DNA from: an uncultured Ruminococcus sp.
GTDB taxonomy: Bacteria; Bacillota; Clostridia; Oscillospirales; Acutalibacteraceae
Length of the DNA stretch: 12,968 nucleotides
NCBI GenBank assembly: GCA_902783065.1
Contig: CACZPV010000060.1
Span: forward strand, 1-12,968
Direction: 5' to 3'
How positions within the stretch are numbered: position 1 is the stretch's first letter; every line of letters starts with the position of its first letter. A program made the position numbers and the translations under genes. Positions 1-6,607 of the stretch are shown piece by piece. Under the pieces are notes generated by a model. It made no database searches. It was not told the origin of the DNA and saw only the letters and a program-made list of their open reading frames with translations.

Positions 1-2
1 GG

Positions 3-1874
3 GAGTTCTATTACATAGTCAAAAGTGACGGAACTGTAAAAATCATTGGTGCCGTCAATAAAAAACACAGCAGCAACAGGCTGAATATTCCTGAAAAAAT
101 CAACGGGAAAACAGTATCAGAGATTGGATGGGATGATGATAACCCCGGAGGAATATTTGAGGATGTTAACATAGTTTTTGTGCCGTCCAGTGTAAAAACG
201 GTCAGTGACTGCCTGATAGTCGGGATTCCTTATGCCTGCATCATATGTAAGGAAGGCAGTGCTGCTCATCAGTATGCTCAAAAAGTAGGATATAGCTGGA
301 TTACCACTTATGATGGTGAGAAAAAAAGCGGAGATTATTCCTATGCAACAAGATCAGATGGTACAGCAATTATTTCAGCTTACAGAGGAAAAGCAAAAAA
401 TTTGTCAATTCCGGATAAAATTGATGGTAAAAAGGTTACTGAAATCGGAAGAGGAGCGTTTATAGGCTCCGGTTTTGAAAGCGTGACTGTGCCAAAGAGC
501 GTGGAATATATCAGATTTGGTGCTTTTGAGGGTTGTAAGAAACTAAAAAAGGTTGTTATGTATGATGGTCTTAAGGATATCGGGTTGAACGCTTTCTTTA
601 GTGATGAAAATCTTTCGAGCATTACAGTTCCTAAAACTGCGACATTATCACAGGATACTTTTGCAGGTACAAAATGGCTGGAACAGCAAAAAGGCGATTT
701 TGTTATTGCCGGTGCCGGATGTCTGATTGCATATAAGGGTAAGGCATCCAAAGTAGTTATTCCAAGCAACGTAAAGGTTATCAACAATGCTTTCGAATAT
801 AATTATACAAACTGGGCTCACGGACATGTGGACAGACCGGAAATTAAAGAAATTGTTATTCCGAAAGGGGTAAAATATATCTGGAGCGGTGCTTTTATGG
901 GATGTACTTCAGTAAAAGAAATAACAATTCCTGACGGTGTACTTGAATTAGACATGGATGTGTTTTCACGATGCTATAGTCTGAAAAAAGTTGTTATTCC
1001 TAAGAGCGTAAAAACAATCTACGAAGATCCTTTTTCACAAATGTACGATGCACTTGATGAACTGACGGTTTACGGCTATCAGGGCAGTGAGGCTGAAAAA
1101 TATTGTAAATCTCATAACATCAGATTTTCTGTTCTTGACACAATCGCTCTTAACAAAACACAGATGTCCCTTGGTAAGGGAGAAAGCTTTATGTTGAAAG
1201 CAACAGTTTCACTAACTGATAAATCAGTTAAGTGGAGAACTTCTGCATCAAAAATTCTGACAGTTGACCAGAAGGGTAATGTAAAAGCTGTGGGAACTGG
1301 TACAGCATGGATTACAGCAAAAGCTTCTGATGGAAAAGAAAAATCCTGCAAGATCACTGTTAAGAATATGCCCACAAAAATCAGTCTTTCAAAGGGCGAT
1401 TTCGCAATGGGTGTTGGTGAAACATTTACGCTCAGTGCGGTTCTGCCTGCTAACACTGCTGCCGCAAAACGTACCTTCCGCACCAGTAACAGCAGTATTA
1501 TAAAAATGAATAGTACTGATTGGAACGGAAAGTTTACAGCGGTTAAACCAGGTGTAGCATGGGTAACCGTAAAACTTAGCAATGGTGTGGAAAAGAGCTG
1601 CAAAATAACTGTAAGACCAGCACCGACAAACGTGTATCTGAATAAGAAAACACTTAAGCTCAAAGTTGGTCAGACAGCTAAAGTCAGTGCATATCTGAAT
1701 AATGGAGCAGCAAGCGCAGCAAGAACATACCGCAGCAGCAACAGCAGTATTGTCAAAATGACCAGAACAAACTGGGAGGGACAATTCAAGGCTGTAAAGC
1801 CCGGTACCGCATGGGTAACAGTCAGAACTTTTAACGGCAGGGAAGCAAGCTGTAAGGTAACGGTTGTGAAATAA
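3..1874 (+). CDS. BspA-like leucine-rich repeat surface protein with Ig-like domains (5' end missing)
   Basis: The frame is open from base 3 to the TAA at 1872-1874 (623 residues visible), so the gene begins upstream of the window; a GTG at 180 lies inside continuous homologous repeats and is not a credible start. Residues 1-378 are BspA-type (LRR_5) leucine-rich repeats, with recurring patterns such as IPEKINGKKVSEIG, IPDKIDGKKVTEIG and VTVPKSVEYIRFGAFEGC. Residues 379-623 hold three bacterial Ig-like (Big_2) domains starting near 379, 456 and 539, each ending in a SCKxTV strand; the last two share the motif SNSSIxKM. Proteins of this type are exported and take part in adhesion or carbohydrate contact. 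The signal peptide would lie in the missing part. No LPXTG sorting motif, dockerin or S-layer domain follows the last Ig domain, so the surface attachment is unclear. The domain call is firm; the ligand is unknown. Confidence 0.88.
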   Translation, partial: EFYYIVKSDGTVKIIGAVNKKHSSNRLNIPEKINGKTVSEIGWDDDNPGGIFEDVNIVFVPSSVKTVSDCLIVGIPYACIICKEGSAAHQYAQKVGYSWITTYDGEKKSGDYSYATRSDGTAIISAYRGKAKNLSIPDKIDGKKVTEIGRGAFIGSGFESVTVPKSVEYIRFGAFEGCKKLKKVVMYDGLKDIGLNAFFSDENLSSITVPKTATLSQDTFAGTKWLEQQKGDFVIAGAGCLIAYKGKASKVVIPSNVKVINNAFEYNYTNWAHGHVDRPEIKEIVIPKGVKYIWSGAFMGCTSVKEITIPDGVLELDMDVFSRCYSLKKVVIPKSVKTIYEDPFSQMYDALDELTVYGYQGSEAEKYCKSHNIRFSVLDTIALNKTQMSLGKGESFMLKATVSLTDKSVKWRTSASKILTVDQKGNVKAVGTGTAWITAKASDGKEKSCKITVKNMPTKISLSKGDFAMGVGETFTLSAVLPANTAAAKRTFRTSNSSIIKMNSTDWNGKFTAVKPGVAWVTVKLSNGVEKSCKITVRPAPTNVYLNKKTLKLKVGQTAKVSAYLNNGAASAARTYRSSNSSIVKMTRTNWEGQFKAVKPGTAWVTVRTFNGREASCKVTVVK

Positions 1875-1898
1875 AATTGTTGATTAGCGGAATATCAG

Positions 1899-1944
1899 AA
1901 AAAAGTCTGAAGAGTGCCTTTCATGGCACTTTTCAGACTTTTTT
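1899..1944 (+). terminator. Strong intrinsic terminator after the LRR/Ig gene
   Basis: A long stem (left arm AAAAGTCTGAAGAGTGCC, loop TTTCAT, right arm GGCACTTTTCAGACTTTT) with a single G-U pair, flanked by A-rich and T-rich runs. It starts about 25 bases after the stop codon at 1874. The A-run on the left means it could also work on the minus strand. Confidence 0.93.
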
Positions 1945-2252
1945 AACTATCTTGCGCAGCCTGCGTGACGCCAGCGAGCCGCTTTACCCTAACTAATATC
2001 CACAGCCACTTAGACTAAAACAATTTTATCAGTCGTCTGGCGGCGTGCCGCCGCAGTCAATTTAATTCCTGCAGCTAAACACAGTTTCAAGAATATTACA
2101 GTTGTCTGCTATTATTGATAAAACATTTTTTCATTTTCATTAACTAAAGTTTTAGTTTTTGGGGAAAGGGGTCTGGTGGATAACCCTTTGTTTTCAAAAA
2201 AGGGTTATCCCTTAGGGTAAATACGGCGGCTCACCGGGGTTGCGAAAATGCA
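1945..2252. other. Long intergenic stretch with GC-rich and AT-rich hairpins, no gene
   Basis: No frame here looks coding. The stretch carries three features. A GC-rich hairpin at 2037-2056 has the core GGCGG-CGTG-CCGCC. A short AACTAAA/TTTAGTT dyad lies at 2142-2157, followed by T residues. A large hairpin lies at 2178-2210. GC-rich blocks embedded in AT-rich DNA suggest remnants of dispersed repeat sequences, as is common between genes in Ruminococcus-like genomes. That interpretation is inference, because most copies would lie outside this window. Confidence 0.5.
2178..2210. repeat. Perfect 12-base inverted repeat (hairpin)
   Basis: Arms GGATAACCCTTT (2178-2189) and AAAGGGTTATCC (2199-2210) are exact reverse complements around a 9-base loop. 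It lacks a T-tract on either side, so it is a poor intrinsic terminator. It lies just upstream of the promoter of the tautomerase gene and follows the G-rich stretch GGGGAAAGGGGTCTGG. It could be an extragenic palindrome of a dispersed family. Confidence 0.6.
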
Positions 2253-2281
2253 TTGACAATTACGTATTTATTTTGTATAAT
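2253..2281 (+). promoter_or_regulatory. Perfect consensus sigma-A promoter for the tautomerase gene
   Basis: TTGACA at 2253-2258 and TATAAT at 2276-2281 with a 17-base spacer: both hexamers and the spacing match the consensus. Transcription would start near 2288, giving a leader of about 155 bases before the GTG start at 2444. Such a strong, unmodified promoter suggests high constitutive expression or control further downstream. Confidence 0.85.
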
Positions 2282-2430
2282 ACAATAGACGTATTCTATA
2301 ATTTCAACCTTCAGGTCGGTATATCATAAATGTTTTTGTGATGTGCGCAACAAAAAACAATTACTTAACATAATAATGTGTTTATATTGATTTTGAGAAG
2401 AAATCTGAAAAAATAAAATCTTATAATGTA

Positions 2431-2446
2431 AGAGGTGATCAAAGTG
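2431..2446 (+). promoter_or_regulatory. Ribosome binding site that fixes the GTG start of the tautomerase
   Basis: AGAGGTG (2431-2437) lies 6 bases ahead of GTG at 2444-2446. An in-frame GTG at 2435 overlaps this Shine-Dalgarno sequence and has none of its own. The 2444 start places proline right after the initiator residue, as the family requires. Confidence 0.75.
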
Positions 2447-2788
2447 CCTTTCATCAACACAAAGGTAAACATCAGTGTTTCTGAAAAACAGAAAGAAAAC
2501 ATTAAAGCCGCTTATGGTCAGTCAATCGGATGTATCAGAGGAAAAAGTGAATCCTGGCTCATGGTTAATATCGAGGATTGTCAGAATCTTTATTTCAAGG
2601 GAGATAAAAATACACCTAATGCTTTTGTTGAAGTGAAAATTTACGGTTCTGCAAGCAAAAATGAATATGAAGCCCTTACGTCTGAAATTACCGGTATTCT
2701 TTCTTCTGAACTCGGTATTGCCCCTGACAGAATTTATATTCAGTATGAAGAAACTCAGAACTGGGGTTATAACGGACATAATTTTTAA
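2444..2788 (+). CDS. MIF-family (macrophage migration inhibitory factor-like) tautomerase homologue
   Basis: A 114-residue protein, the usual MIF length. Starting at GTG 2444 gives MPFINTKVNISVS, so proline becomes residue 1 after methionine removal; this N-terminal proline is the catalytic base in the MIF/phenylpyruvate tautomerase family. Other family features are visible: an APDRIYIQY strand and the C-terminal NWGYNGHNF, which corresponds to the NWGWNG(S/G)TF end of bacterial and animal MIFs. The protein should be a small cytosolic homotrimer; no signal peptide is seen. The physiological substrate of bacterial MIF homologues is generally unknown, so tautomerase activity is inferred from the family. 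The gene is monocistronic, with its own consensus promoter. A PadR regulator follows 175 bases downstream, with no sequence evidence that the two are linked. Confidence 0.85.
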   Translation: MPFINTKVNISVSEKQKENIKAAYGQSIGCIRGKSESWLMVNIEDCQNLYFKGDKNTPNAFVEVKIYGSASKNEYEALTSEITGILSSELGIAPDRIYIQYEETQNWGYNGHNF

Positions 2789-2890
2789 TTTATGAAAACC
2801 ACATGTATAAAGGCTTTTTTGGACAATCTTAAATGAACCTTAAAAAAATTCAATGTTTTTATAACTTTTTATTAACAATAATCTAACAAA

Positions 2891-2931
2891 TTGTTTCCAC
2901 ACGGAATTAAAAACTATGATATGATAATATC
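2891..2931 (+). promoter_or_regulatory. Probable promoter of the PadR gene with an overlapping small dyad
   Basis: TTGTTT (2891-2896) and TATGAT (2915-2920) are separated by 18 bases. The dyad GATAT-GATA-ATATC (2918-2931) overlaps the -10 element and would be a plausible autoregulatory site. It does not match the ATGT-N8-ACAT pattern known for several PadR proteins, so operator function is speculative. Confidence 0.45.
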
Positions 2932-2963
2932 AAATCAAATATGCTTGAAAGGCAGTGAATTGC

Positions 2964-3350
2964 ATGGGCAGAACACCTACTAAAGATCCCGCTAATTCAT
3001 TCGAAGACTATTTCAAACGAGCTACCAGCCCTATGATGACACTGTTGCTTTTAAACGAAAAACCGATGTATGTTTATAAGCTCTCACAAGAGTTGGAACG
3101 TCGCAGTAACAGCAGCTATAAGATGAATTTTTTATATCCTGTGCTTTATCGTTTACAGCAGCAAGGTTATGTTACGGAGTATTCACAGGAAATCACTGAA
3201 AGTCACCGTACACGTAACTATTATGCTATAACCGAACAGGGTAAAGAATATCTTAAGTTTATGCTTGTGAAATATAAGGAATTACTGAAAGCCGTAGATA
3301 CTATTATAGATGGTAACGGTAATATTGAAACCGCTCTGCCGGAAGATTAA
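2964..3350 (+). CDS. PadR-family winged-helix transcriptional regulator
   Basis: A 128-residue protein. The N-terminal winged helix is recognisable: MTLLLLNEKPMYVYKLSQEL at about residues 24-43, then FLYPVLYRLQQQGYVTEY (recognition helix and wing) and RNYYAITEQGKEYL, the usual PadR wing/strand end. A short helix (about residues 95-115) fits the dimerisation helix of the small PadR-s subfamily. ATG 2964 was preferred over GTG 2955 because the AAAGG at 2948-2952 is only 2 bases from the GTG but 11 from the ATG. PadR proteins are usually repressors of efflux or stress genes and often regulate themselves. No transporter gene is adjacent, so the target is not evident. A strong terminator closes the unit. 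Confidence 0.9.
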   Translation: MGRTPTKDPANSFEDYFKRATSPMMTLLLLNEKPMYVYKLSQELERRSNSSYKMNFLYPVLYRLQQQGYVTEYSQEITESHRTRNYYAITEQGKEYLKFMLVKYKELLKAVDTIIDGNGNIETALPED

Positions 3351-3389
3351 GTGCAGAGTTCTGAATTTGATTATGACTGCAGCAACTAT

Positions 3390-3430
3390 AAAAAAAGACA
3401 GCCGTCCGTAACAGGGCGGCTGTCTTTTTT
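3390..3430. terminator. Strong bidirectional intrinsic terminator
   Basis: Stem GACAGCCGTCC / GGGCGGCTGTC with loop GTAACA, preceded by seven A and followed by six T, so it can stop transcription from both sides. It follows the PadR stop at 3350 and is also the first good terminator downstream of the convergent bioY-DUF1284 unit (ending at 3622). Confidence 0.92.
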
Positions 3431-3497
3431 GAAGTAATATTTCATGGTTCCCGTATAATACTGTTTATCAATAATTAATACTGATCTCCGATAAAAA

Positions 3498-3553
3498 GCA
3501 GGCAATTTATTAGGTCAGATTCTCGCAATACTGCGTCATCGTCCTTGTCCTGC
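3498..3553. repeat. Structured intergenic segment, possible dispersed repeat
   Basis: GCAGGCAA (3498-3505) is nearly complementary to TTGTCCTGC (3545-3553), and a small hairpin CGCA-ATAC-TGCG lies between them. There is no coding potential. It lies between the convergent terminator and the 3' end of the DUF1284 gene. It may be an extragenic repeat; only weak support is available from one copy. Confidence 0.3.
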
Positions 3554-3621
3554 AAAAATTATCCTCGAAAATCTAAGGCTGCTTTCTATCTGCGATCGGT
3601 ATAAGCAGGAAAAATCCGGAT

Positions 3622-4083
3622 TCAGTGAGGTTCCTCTCCGTAGAAATCGGAGCTTTTTTGGAGTACATCTTCAATATTTCCACTGCTCAGAATGGTAACA
3701 GCATCGGTACAGATTTTTTTCCAGCAGCAATCATTGCATATTTCTGACAATTTTCCACAACGTATAATTCGTTCGTTTACCGTTTTTTTGAGTTCTGACC
3801 AGCGGATTGCCTTTGCATCACCAATTCCGGCGGCAATTTTACACCTGCAGTCAATTGCAGCAACCTTATCCTCATTCTCACATATTTCGTTTCGCTCATG
3901 AGGACATTCGGTACAAATCACATCACTGCTTTCCACAAGAATGACAAACGGATCATTTTGCTCAAGAAAATATATCACTTTTCTCATACGTTCAACAAAT
4001 TCATTACTGTATCCGTTGCCCACAAAGAATTGAATACACATACTGTGATGCGGCCGCAGTTTTACACTAATATCACTTTTCAT
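3622..4083 (-). CDS. DUF1284 cysteine-rich protein, co-translated with BioY
   Basis: A 153-residue protein starting KSDISVKLRPHHSMC; LRPHH followed by a cysteine and GxGYS is the hallmark N-terminus of the DUF1284 family. It holds eleven cysteines, at 16, 57, 60, 68, 79, 81, 109, 116, 119, 120 and 125, including CxxC (57/60), CxC (79/81) and CxxCC (116-120) groups. With the paired histidines 12-13 this suggests binding of an iron-sulphur cluster or zinc; that is inference. No membrane segment is seen, so it should be cytosolic. Its ATG overlaps the bioY TGA in an ATGA (4080-4083), and no strong Shine-Dalgarno is visible, so translation is probably coupled to bioY and both would respond to the same control. 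The biochemical role of the family is not established; a link to biotin is suggested only by context. Confidence 0.82.
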   Translation of the reverse strand: MKSDISVKLRPHHSMCIQFFVGNGYSNEFVERMRKVIYFLEQNDPFVILVESSDVICTECPHERNEICENEDKVAAIDCRCKIAAGIGDAKAIRWSELKKTVNERIIRCGKLSEICNDCCWKKICTDAVTILSSGNIEDVLQKSSDFYGEEPH

Positions 4084-4658
4084 ATCTTAATAATTTTATC
4101 CAGATGATTAACAATGATGACAGCAACCGAGATTTTTGCTGCATCTGGAACCAAAAACGGAATAACGCAATACCCAAGTGCAGTTGCAATATCCATATTA
4201 TTACCGCCGCTATTGCTGACAATAATAAACCACGCTGTACCAAATGCATAGCAAAGCAGCAATCCGGATACCATACCAACTGCCAGCACCCATATTTTTT
4301 TACCTAAAAGATCTGCCATTAAGCCCACAGCAAATGCTGTAAACAGAAATCCTATAATATATCCTCCTGTAGGACCGGTAACGGCACCTATACCACCGCT
4401 GAAACCTGCAAATACAGGAACTCCAATGGCTCCGAGAAGTACATATATTATTACACTTAAAGTTCCTCTTTTGGTGCCGAGAATACCTGAAGCAACAAAT
4501 ACTCCAAGTGTCTGTAGAGTAAACGGGACAGGTCCGACAGGCAGCTGAATTTGGGAACAGACTGCAATAATTGCCGCAAACATGGCAATATAGATTGAGT
4601 CAATCAAAATCTGATGTGATTTTTTACGATTAATATTTTTTTCTTTTGTACTATCCAT
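4080..4658 (-). CDS. bioY: BioY, biotin-binding S component of an ECF transporter
   Basis: A 192-residue integral membrane protein that captures biotin at the cell surface and, with the shared EcfA/EcfA'/EcfT energy-coupling module (not encoded here), moves it into the cell. Family features are clear: QIQLPVGPVPFTLQTLGV near residues 37-54, then GxxGVPVFAGFSGGIGAV and TGPTGGYIIGF, with about six hydrophobic helices and a short basic C-terminus. ATG 4658 was chosen because an AGGA Shine-Dalgarno sits 9 bases upstream; an in-frame ATG at 4697 would add 13 residues without a comparable site. The gene is first of a two-gene unit with the DUF1284 gene. A perfect promoter with an overlapping BirA-operator-like palindrome lies about 270 bases upstream, predicting repression when biotin is plentiful. 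Confidence 0.95.
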   Translation of the reverse strand: MDSTKEKNINRKKSHQILIDSIYIAMFAAIIAVCSQIQLPVGPVPFTLQTLGVFVASGILGTKRGTLSVIIYVLLGAIGVPVFAGFSGGIGAVTGPTGGYIIGFLFTAFAVGLMADLLGKKIWVLAVGMVSGLLLCYAFGTAWFIIVSNSGGNNMDIATALGYCVIPFLVPDAAKISVAVIIVNHLDKIIKI

Positions 4659-4718
4659 TACACTTTTTCCTTTCTGCGCCGCCTGACAAACATACAAATA
4701 TTTACAAACGGCATGAAT

Positions 4719-4897
4719 TTAAGGAAACATTGAATAATTTGATTTTTTGAAGTCTGAAATAAGCTGGAAGCGGCTATGCGTGAGGTTTTGCCCCAAAACT
4801 CTGCATAAGTTCCATCGTCCGATCGTCTGCGCGCTCGTGGTGTCACTTAACCCCAAACACCGATTAGTACTAACTATATCAATCAGCGTTTCCTTAA
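4719..4897. mobile_element. MITE-like element with terminal inverted repeats in the bioY leader
   Basis: The 179-base segment begins TTAAGGAAACATTGAATAAT and ends, on the opposite strand, with TTAAGGAAACGCTGATTGAT; 16 of 20 positions match and the outer ten are identical. It carries no gene. A related, internally shortened copy lies at 9789-9868, sharing TTAAGGAAA-GCTGATT, AATCGG-GTTTGGGG and a TCACGCA block, and another end fragment (TTAAGGAAATGCT) is at 4969-4981. No clear target-site duplication was found. It fills nearly all of the leader between the bioY promoter and gene. Mobility is inferred from structure only. Confidence 0.6.
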
Positions 4898-4907
4898 TAC
4901 GTGATTT

Positions 4908-4936
4908 ATTATAGTACATAAAAAAGCAATTGTCAA
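4908..4936 (-). promoter_or_regulatory. Perfect consensus promoter of bioY-DUF1284
   Basis: Read on the minus strand, TTGACA (4936-4931) and TATAAT (4913-4908) are separated by exactly 17 bases. The predicted start near 4901 gives a leader of roughly 240 bases. The -35 box lies inside the palindrome at 4926-4966. Confidence 0.82.
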
Positions 4937-4966
4937 CCTATTTAAAAATAAATAGTTAACAATTGC
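4926..4966. promoter_or_regulatory. BirA-type biotin repressor operator overlapping the bioY -35 box
   Basis: Half-sites GCAATTGTCAAC (4926-4937) and GTTAACAATTGC (4955-4966) are reverse complements with one mismatch. Written as the BirA box, this is TTGTCAACC-N15-AGTTAACAA, matching the TTGTNAACC-N15-GGTTNACAA architecture of biotin operators. The left half contains the -35 hexamer, so bound BirA would block RNA polymerase. The AT-rich arms extend the dyad to 4922-4970, which would also form a hairpin in RNA. Confidence 0.75.
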
Positions 4967-4970
4967 TTTT

Positions 4971-5091
4971 AAGGAAATGCTAAAGGGGTATTTTACAGAA
5001 TTTCGTCAGGCTATTTCAAATACTTCCAATTCAAGATCTGCATATTTGCTGCTGCTTGTAAACGATTAAACCTCTTTTTTTATCTTTGACT
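4971..5091. other. Gap between the bioY control region and the anti-sigma gene
   Basis: The gap holds a fragment of the TTAAGGAAA repeat at its left edge and otherwise no recognisable gene or strong terminator. Transcripts of the sigma/anti-sigma unit running leftwards would meet the long dyad at 4970-4922, which may serve as their terminator; it is A/T-flanked on both sides. Confidence 0.4.
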
Positions 5092-5952
5092 TTACGAAAT
5101 AATTGCTTCAATAGATTCATATGTGTCCTGTGGTGATGCCAGCGTAAAGTTGTATGCCTGACTACCATCATTGAACAAAACAGAACTCCTCTCATTGTTC
5201 AGAAACAATGAAATAAAAGTAACTGCCCTGCCGTTTTCATCATACATAAGAGGATCATTTTCTCCACTTTTCAAAAAAATAGTATATTGTGCGGTTTCTT
5301 TTGAGATTGACTCAGCATCAGTCCTGTTTTCTTTTCTAATAGTATCTTCAAGTAATGTGAGAATCAATTGTTCTATTTCCGCTGACTTACTGCTGTCGAG
5401 AAATATTTCGTGGTTGTTCTTCACAACAGCAACGTTTAAAAGTGAAGTACTGATATCGTTTTCAGGCGCTGCAAAATTTTCTGCATTTTCTGTTGCAGGA
5501 ATATTCTCATTTTGTTGGATAATACTTTTGGTTCCTTCCTCTGCCTGATCCGATTCAGCATATTCACCCTCAGTAATACCGTCAATATAATTGTTATAAT
5601 CGTCGGTATGGGTATTGTCGGTTTCATTAGCTTCGTTTTTGTGAATTTTTTCATCTGATGACATAATTATATCTTCAGATTGAATTGATGTCTGATTTGC
5701 AGTCATCATATCTGACGGAATACTTTTCATTGTCAATAAGCTGACAGAAACTACCGATATTACGATTATTGCCGCAGCAGCTGACAGAATACGTATAATA
5801 TTTGTCCGTCTTTTTTGTGACGAAGTCAACTTACTCATTTTACGTTTAAAATGAGAGGAAAACTCATGCGGCGGAGCAGATAATTCAAAATAATCATGTC
5901 CATAGTTTTTAACGCTATTTTCAATTATTTTATCAAATTCATATTCAGTCAC
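5092..5952 (-). CDS. Membrane-anchored anti-sigma-like protein
   Basis: A 286-residue single-pass membrane protein. Residues 1-51 are cytoplasmic and carry the pattern PHEFSSHFKRKMSKL...QKRR, a motif typical of clostridial proteins encoded directly after sigma-factor genes. Residues 55-74 form one membrane helix (ILSAAAAIIVISVVSVSLL). Residues 76-168 are a low-complexity acidic and Asn/Ser/Thr-rich linker. The C-terminal part (about 169-286) looks like a folded extracellular domain, including NVAVVKNNHEIFLDSSKSAEIEQL. The ATG overlaps the end of the sigma gene by 8 bases (ATGACTGA), so the two are translationally coupled. The inferred role is to hold the sigma factor at the membrane until an envelope signal acts on the outer domain. 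It has no zinc-finger HxxxCxxC anti-sigma motif, so the inhibition mechanism would differ from the ZAS family. Confidence 0.65.
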   Translation of the reverse strand: MTEYEFDKIIENSVKNYGHDYFELSAPPHEFSSHFKRKMSKLTSSQKRRTNIIRILSAAAAIIVISVVSVSLLTMKSIPSDMMTANQTSIQSEDIIMSSDEKIHKNEANETDNTHTDDYNNYIDGITEGEYAESDQAEEGTKSIIQQNENIPATENAENFAAPENDISTSLLNVAVVKNNHEIFLDSSKSAEIEQLILTLLEDTIRKENRTDAESISKETAQYTIFLKSGENDPLMYDENGRAVTFISLFLNNERSSVLFNDGSQAYNFTLASPQDTYESIEAIIS

Positions 5953-6487
5953 AGTATCCGCCCTCCTTTAACTTTTTTTTAAGCGCTGCTCTTGCACGAT
6001 AAAGACGAATTTTAACATTTTCCACACTTATTCCAAGCGAAACCGCAATGTCCTTTTCACGCATATCACAGTAATAATACAGCATAATAATATCACCGTA
6101 CTTTGGGTCAAGTTCTTTGATCATATCATATAATCTGGCATATAGTTCTTTTTTTTCAGTATGCAGCGTAAAATTTTCGGGACTTTCTGTGTCAAAGTAA
6201 ACATCTTCAGTGCTAATTTCTCTTTTCCTTTTATTATATATTTTATAAGCAGCGTTTCTTGCTATAATAATCAGATAACTCCTGATTTGGTTACAATTCA
6301 TTTCATTTGTTTTTGAGAAATTTCTTGCCAGAGAAACAAAGCTGTCCGAAACAGCATCTTCTGCCGAGGGAACATCTTTTAATATGCTATAGGCATGAGC
6401 AAACATTATATCTCTGTTATCTGTATAAATCTGTTCAAAGCTTTCACGTTCCTGTGCCGTATCCAGCATCATATACAAAGCAAGCAT
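5945..6487 (-). CDS. ECF-type RNA polymerase sigma factor
   Basis: A 180-residue group 4 sigma-70 protein. Region 2 is visible near residues 17-58: YTDNRDIMFAHAYSILKD followed by SAEDAVSDSFVSLARNF, the usual -10 recognition and core-binding helices. Region 4 follows near 121-172, with YGDIIMLYYYCDMREKDIA then LGISVENVKIRLYRARAALK, a helix-turn-helix for the -35 box. ATG 6487 was chosen because an AAAGGA Shine-Dalgarno lies about 9 bases upstream, giving MLALYMMLDTA; an upstream in-frame start at 6523 has no such site. It is encoded first in a two-gene unit with a membrane protein that probably controls it. The regulon cannot be told from this window; the upstream promoter looks like a housekeeping (sigma-A) one, without obvious autoregulation. 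Confidence 0.92.
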   Translation of the reverse strand: MLALYMMLDTAQERESFEQIYTDNRDIMFAHAYSILKDVPSAEDAVSDSFVSLARNFSKTNEMNCNQIRSYLIIIARNAAYKIYNKRKREISTEDVYFDTESPENFTLHTEKKELYARLYDMIKELDPKYGDIIMLYYYCDMREKDIAVSLGISVENVKIRLYRARAALKKKLKEGGYCD

Positions 6488-6553
6488 ATTTTCACATCCT
6501 TTTTGCGTTATTATTCTCAGCACATTACAGAAAACACTGTACCCTTACGCTAT

Positions 6554-6583
6554 ATTTTAATCGGATATCGTAGCAATTGTCAA
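6554..6583 (-). promoter_or_regulatory. Promoter of the sigma/anti-sigma unit
   Basis: On the minus strand, TTGACA (6583-6578) and TAAAAT (6559-6554) with an 18-base spacer. The start would lie near 6547, about 60 bases before the chosen ATG at 6487. It is divergent from the ilvA promoter region. Confidence 0.65.
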
Positions 6584-6607
6584 TATGTTTTTCACTTTTG
6601 GCTCCGT

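Noticed and set aside
1112..1784. Long minus-strand reading frames opposite the Ig-like domains
   Set aside because: They mirror a clearly coding plus strand, lack ribosome binding sites and show no family pattern.
4659..4697. Upstream ATG at 4697 as the bioY start
   Set aside because: There is no Shine-Dalgarno at a proper distance, while ATG 4658 has AGGA 9 bases upstream and gives the usual family length.
4659..4846. Short minus-strand reading frame in the bioY leader
   Set aside because: It lies within the inverted-repeat element, is rich in Arg and Ser as expected from chance reading, and has no convincing start.
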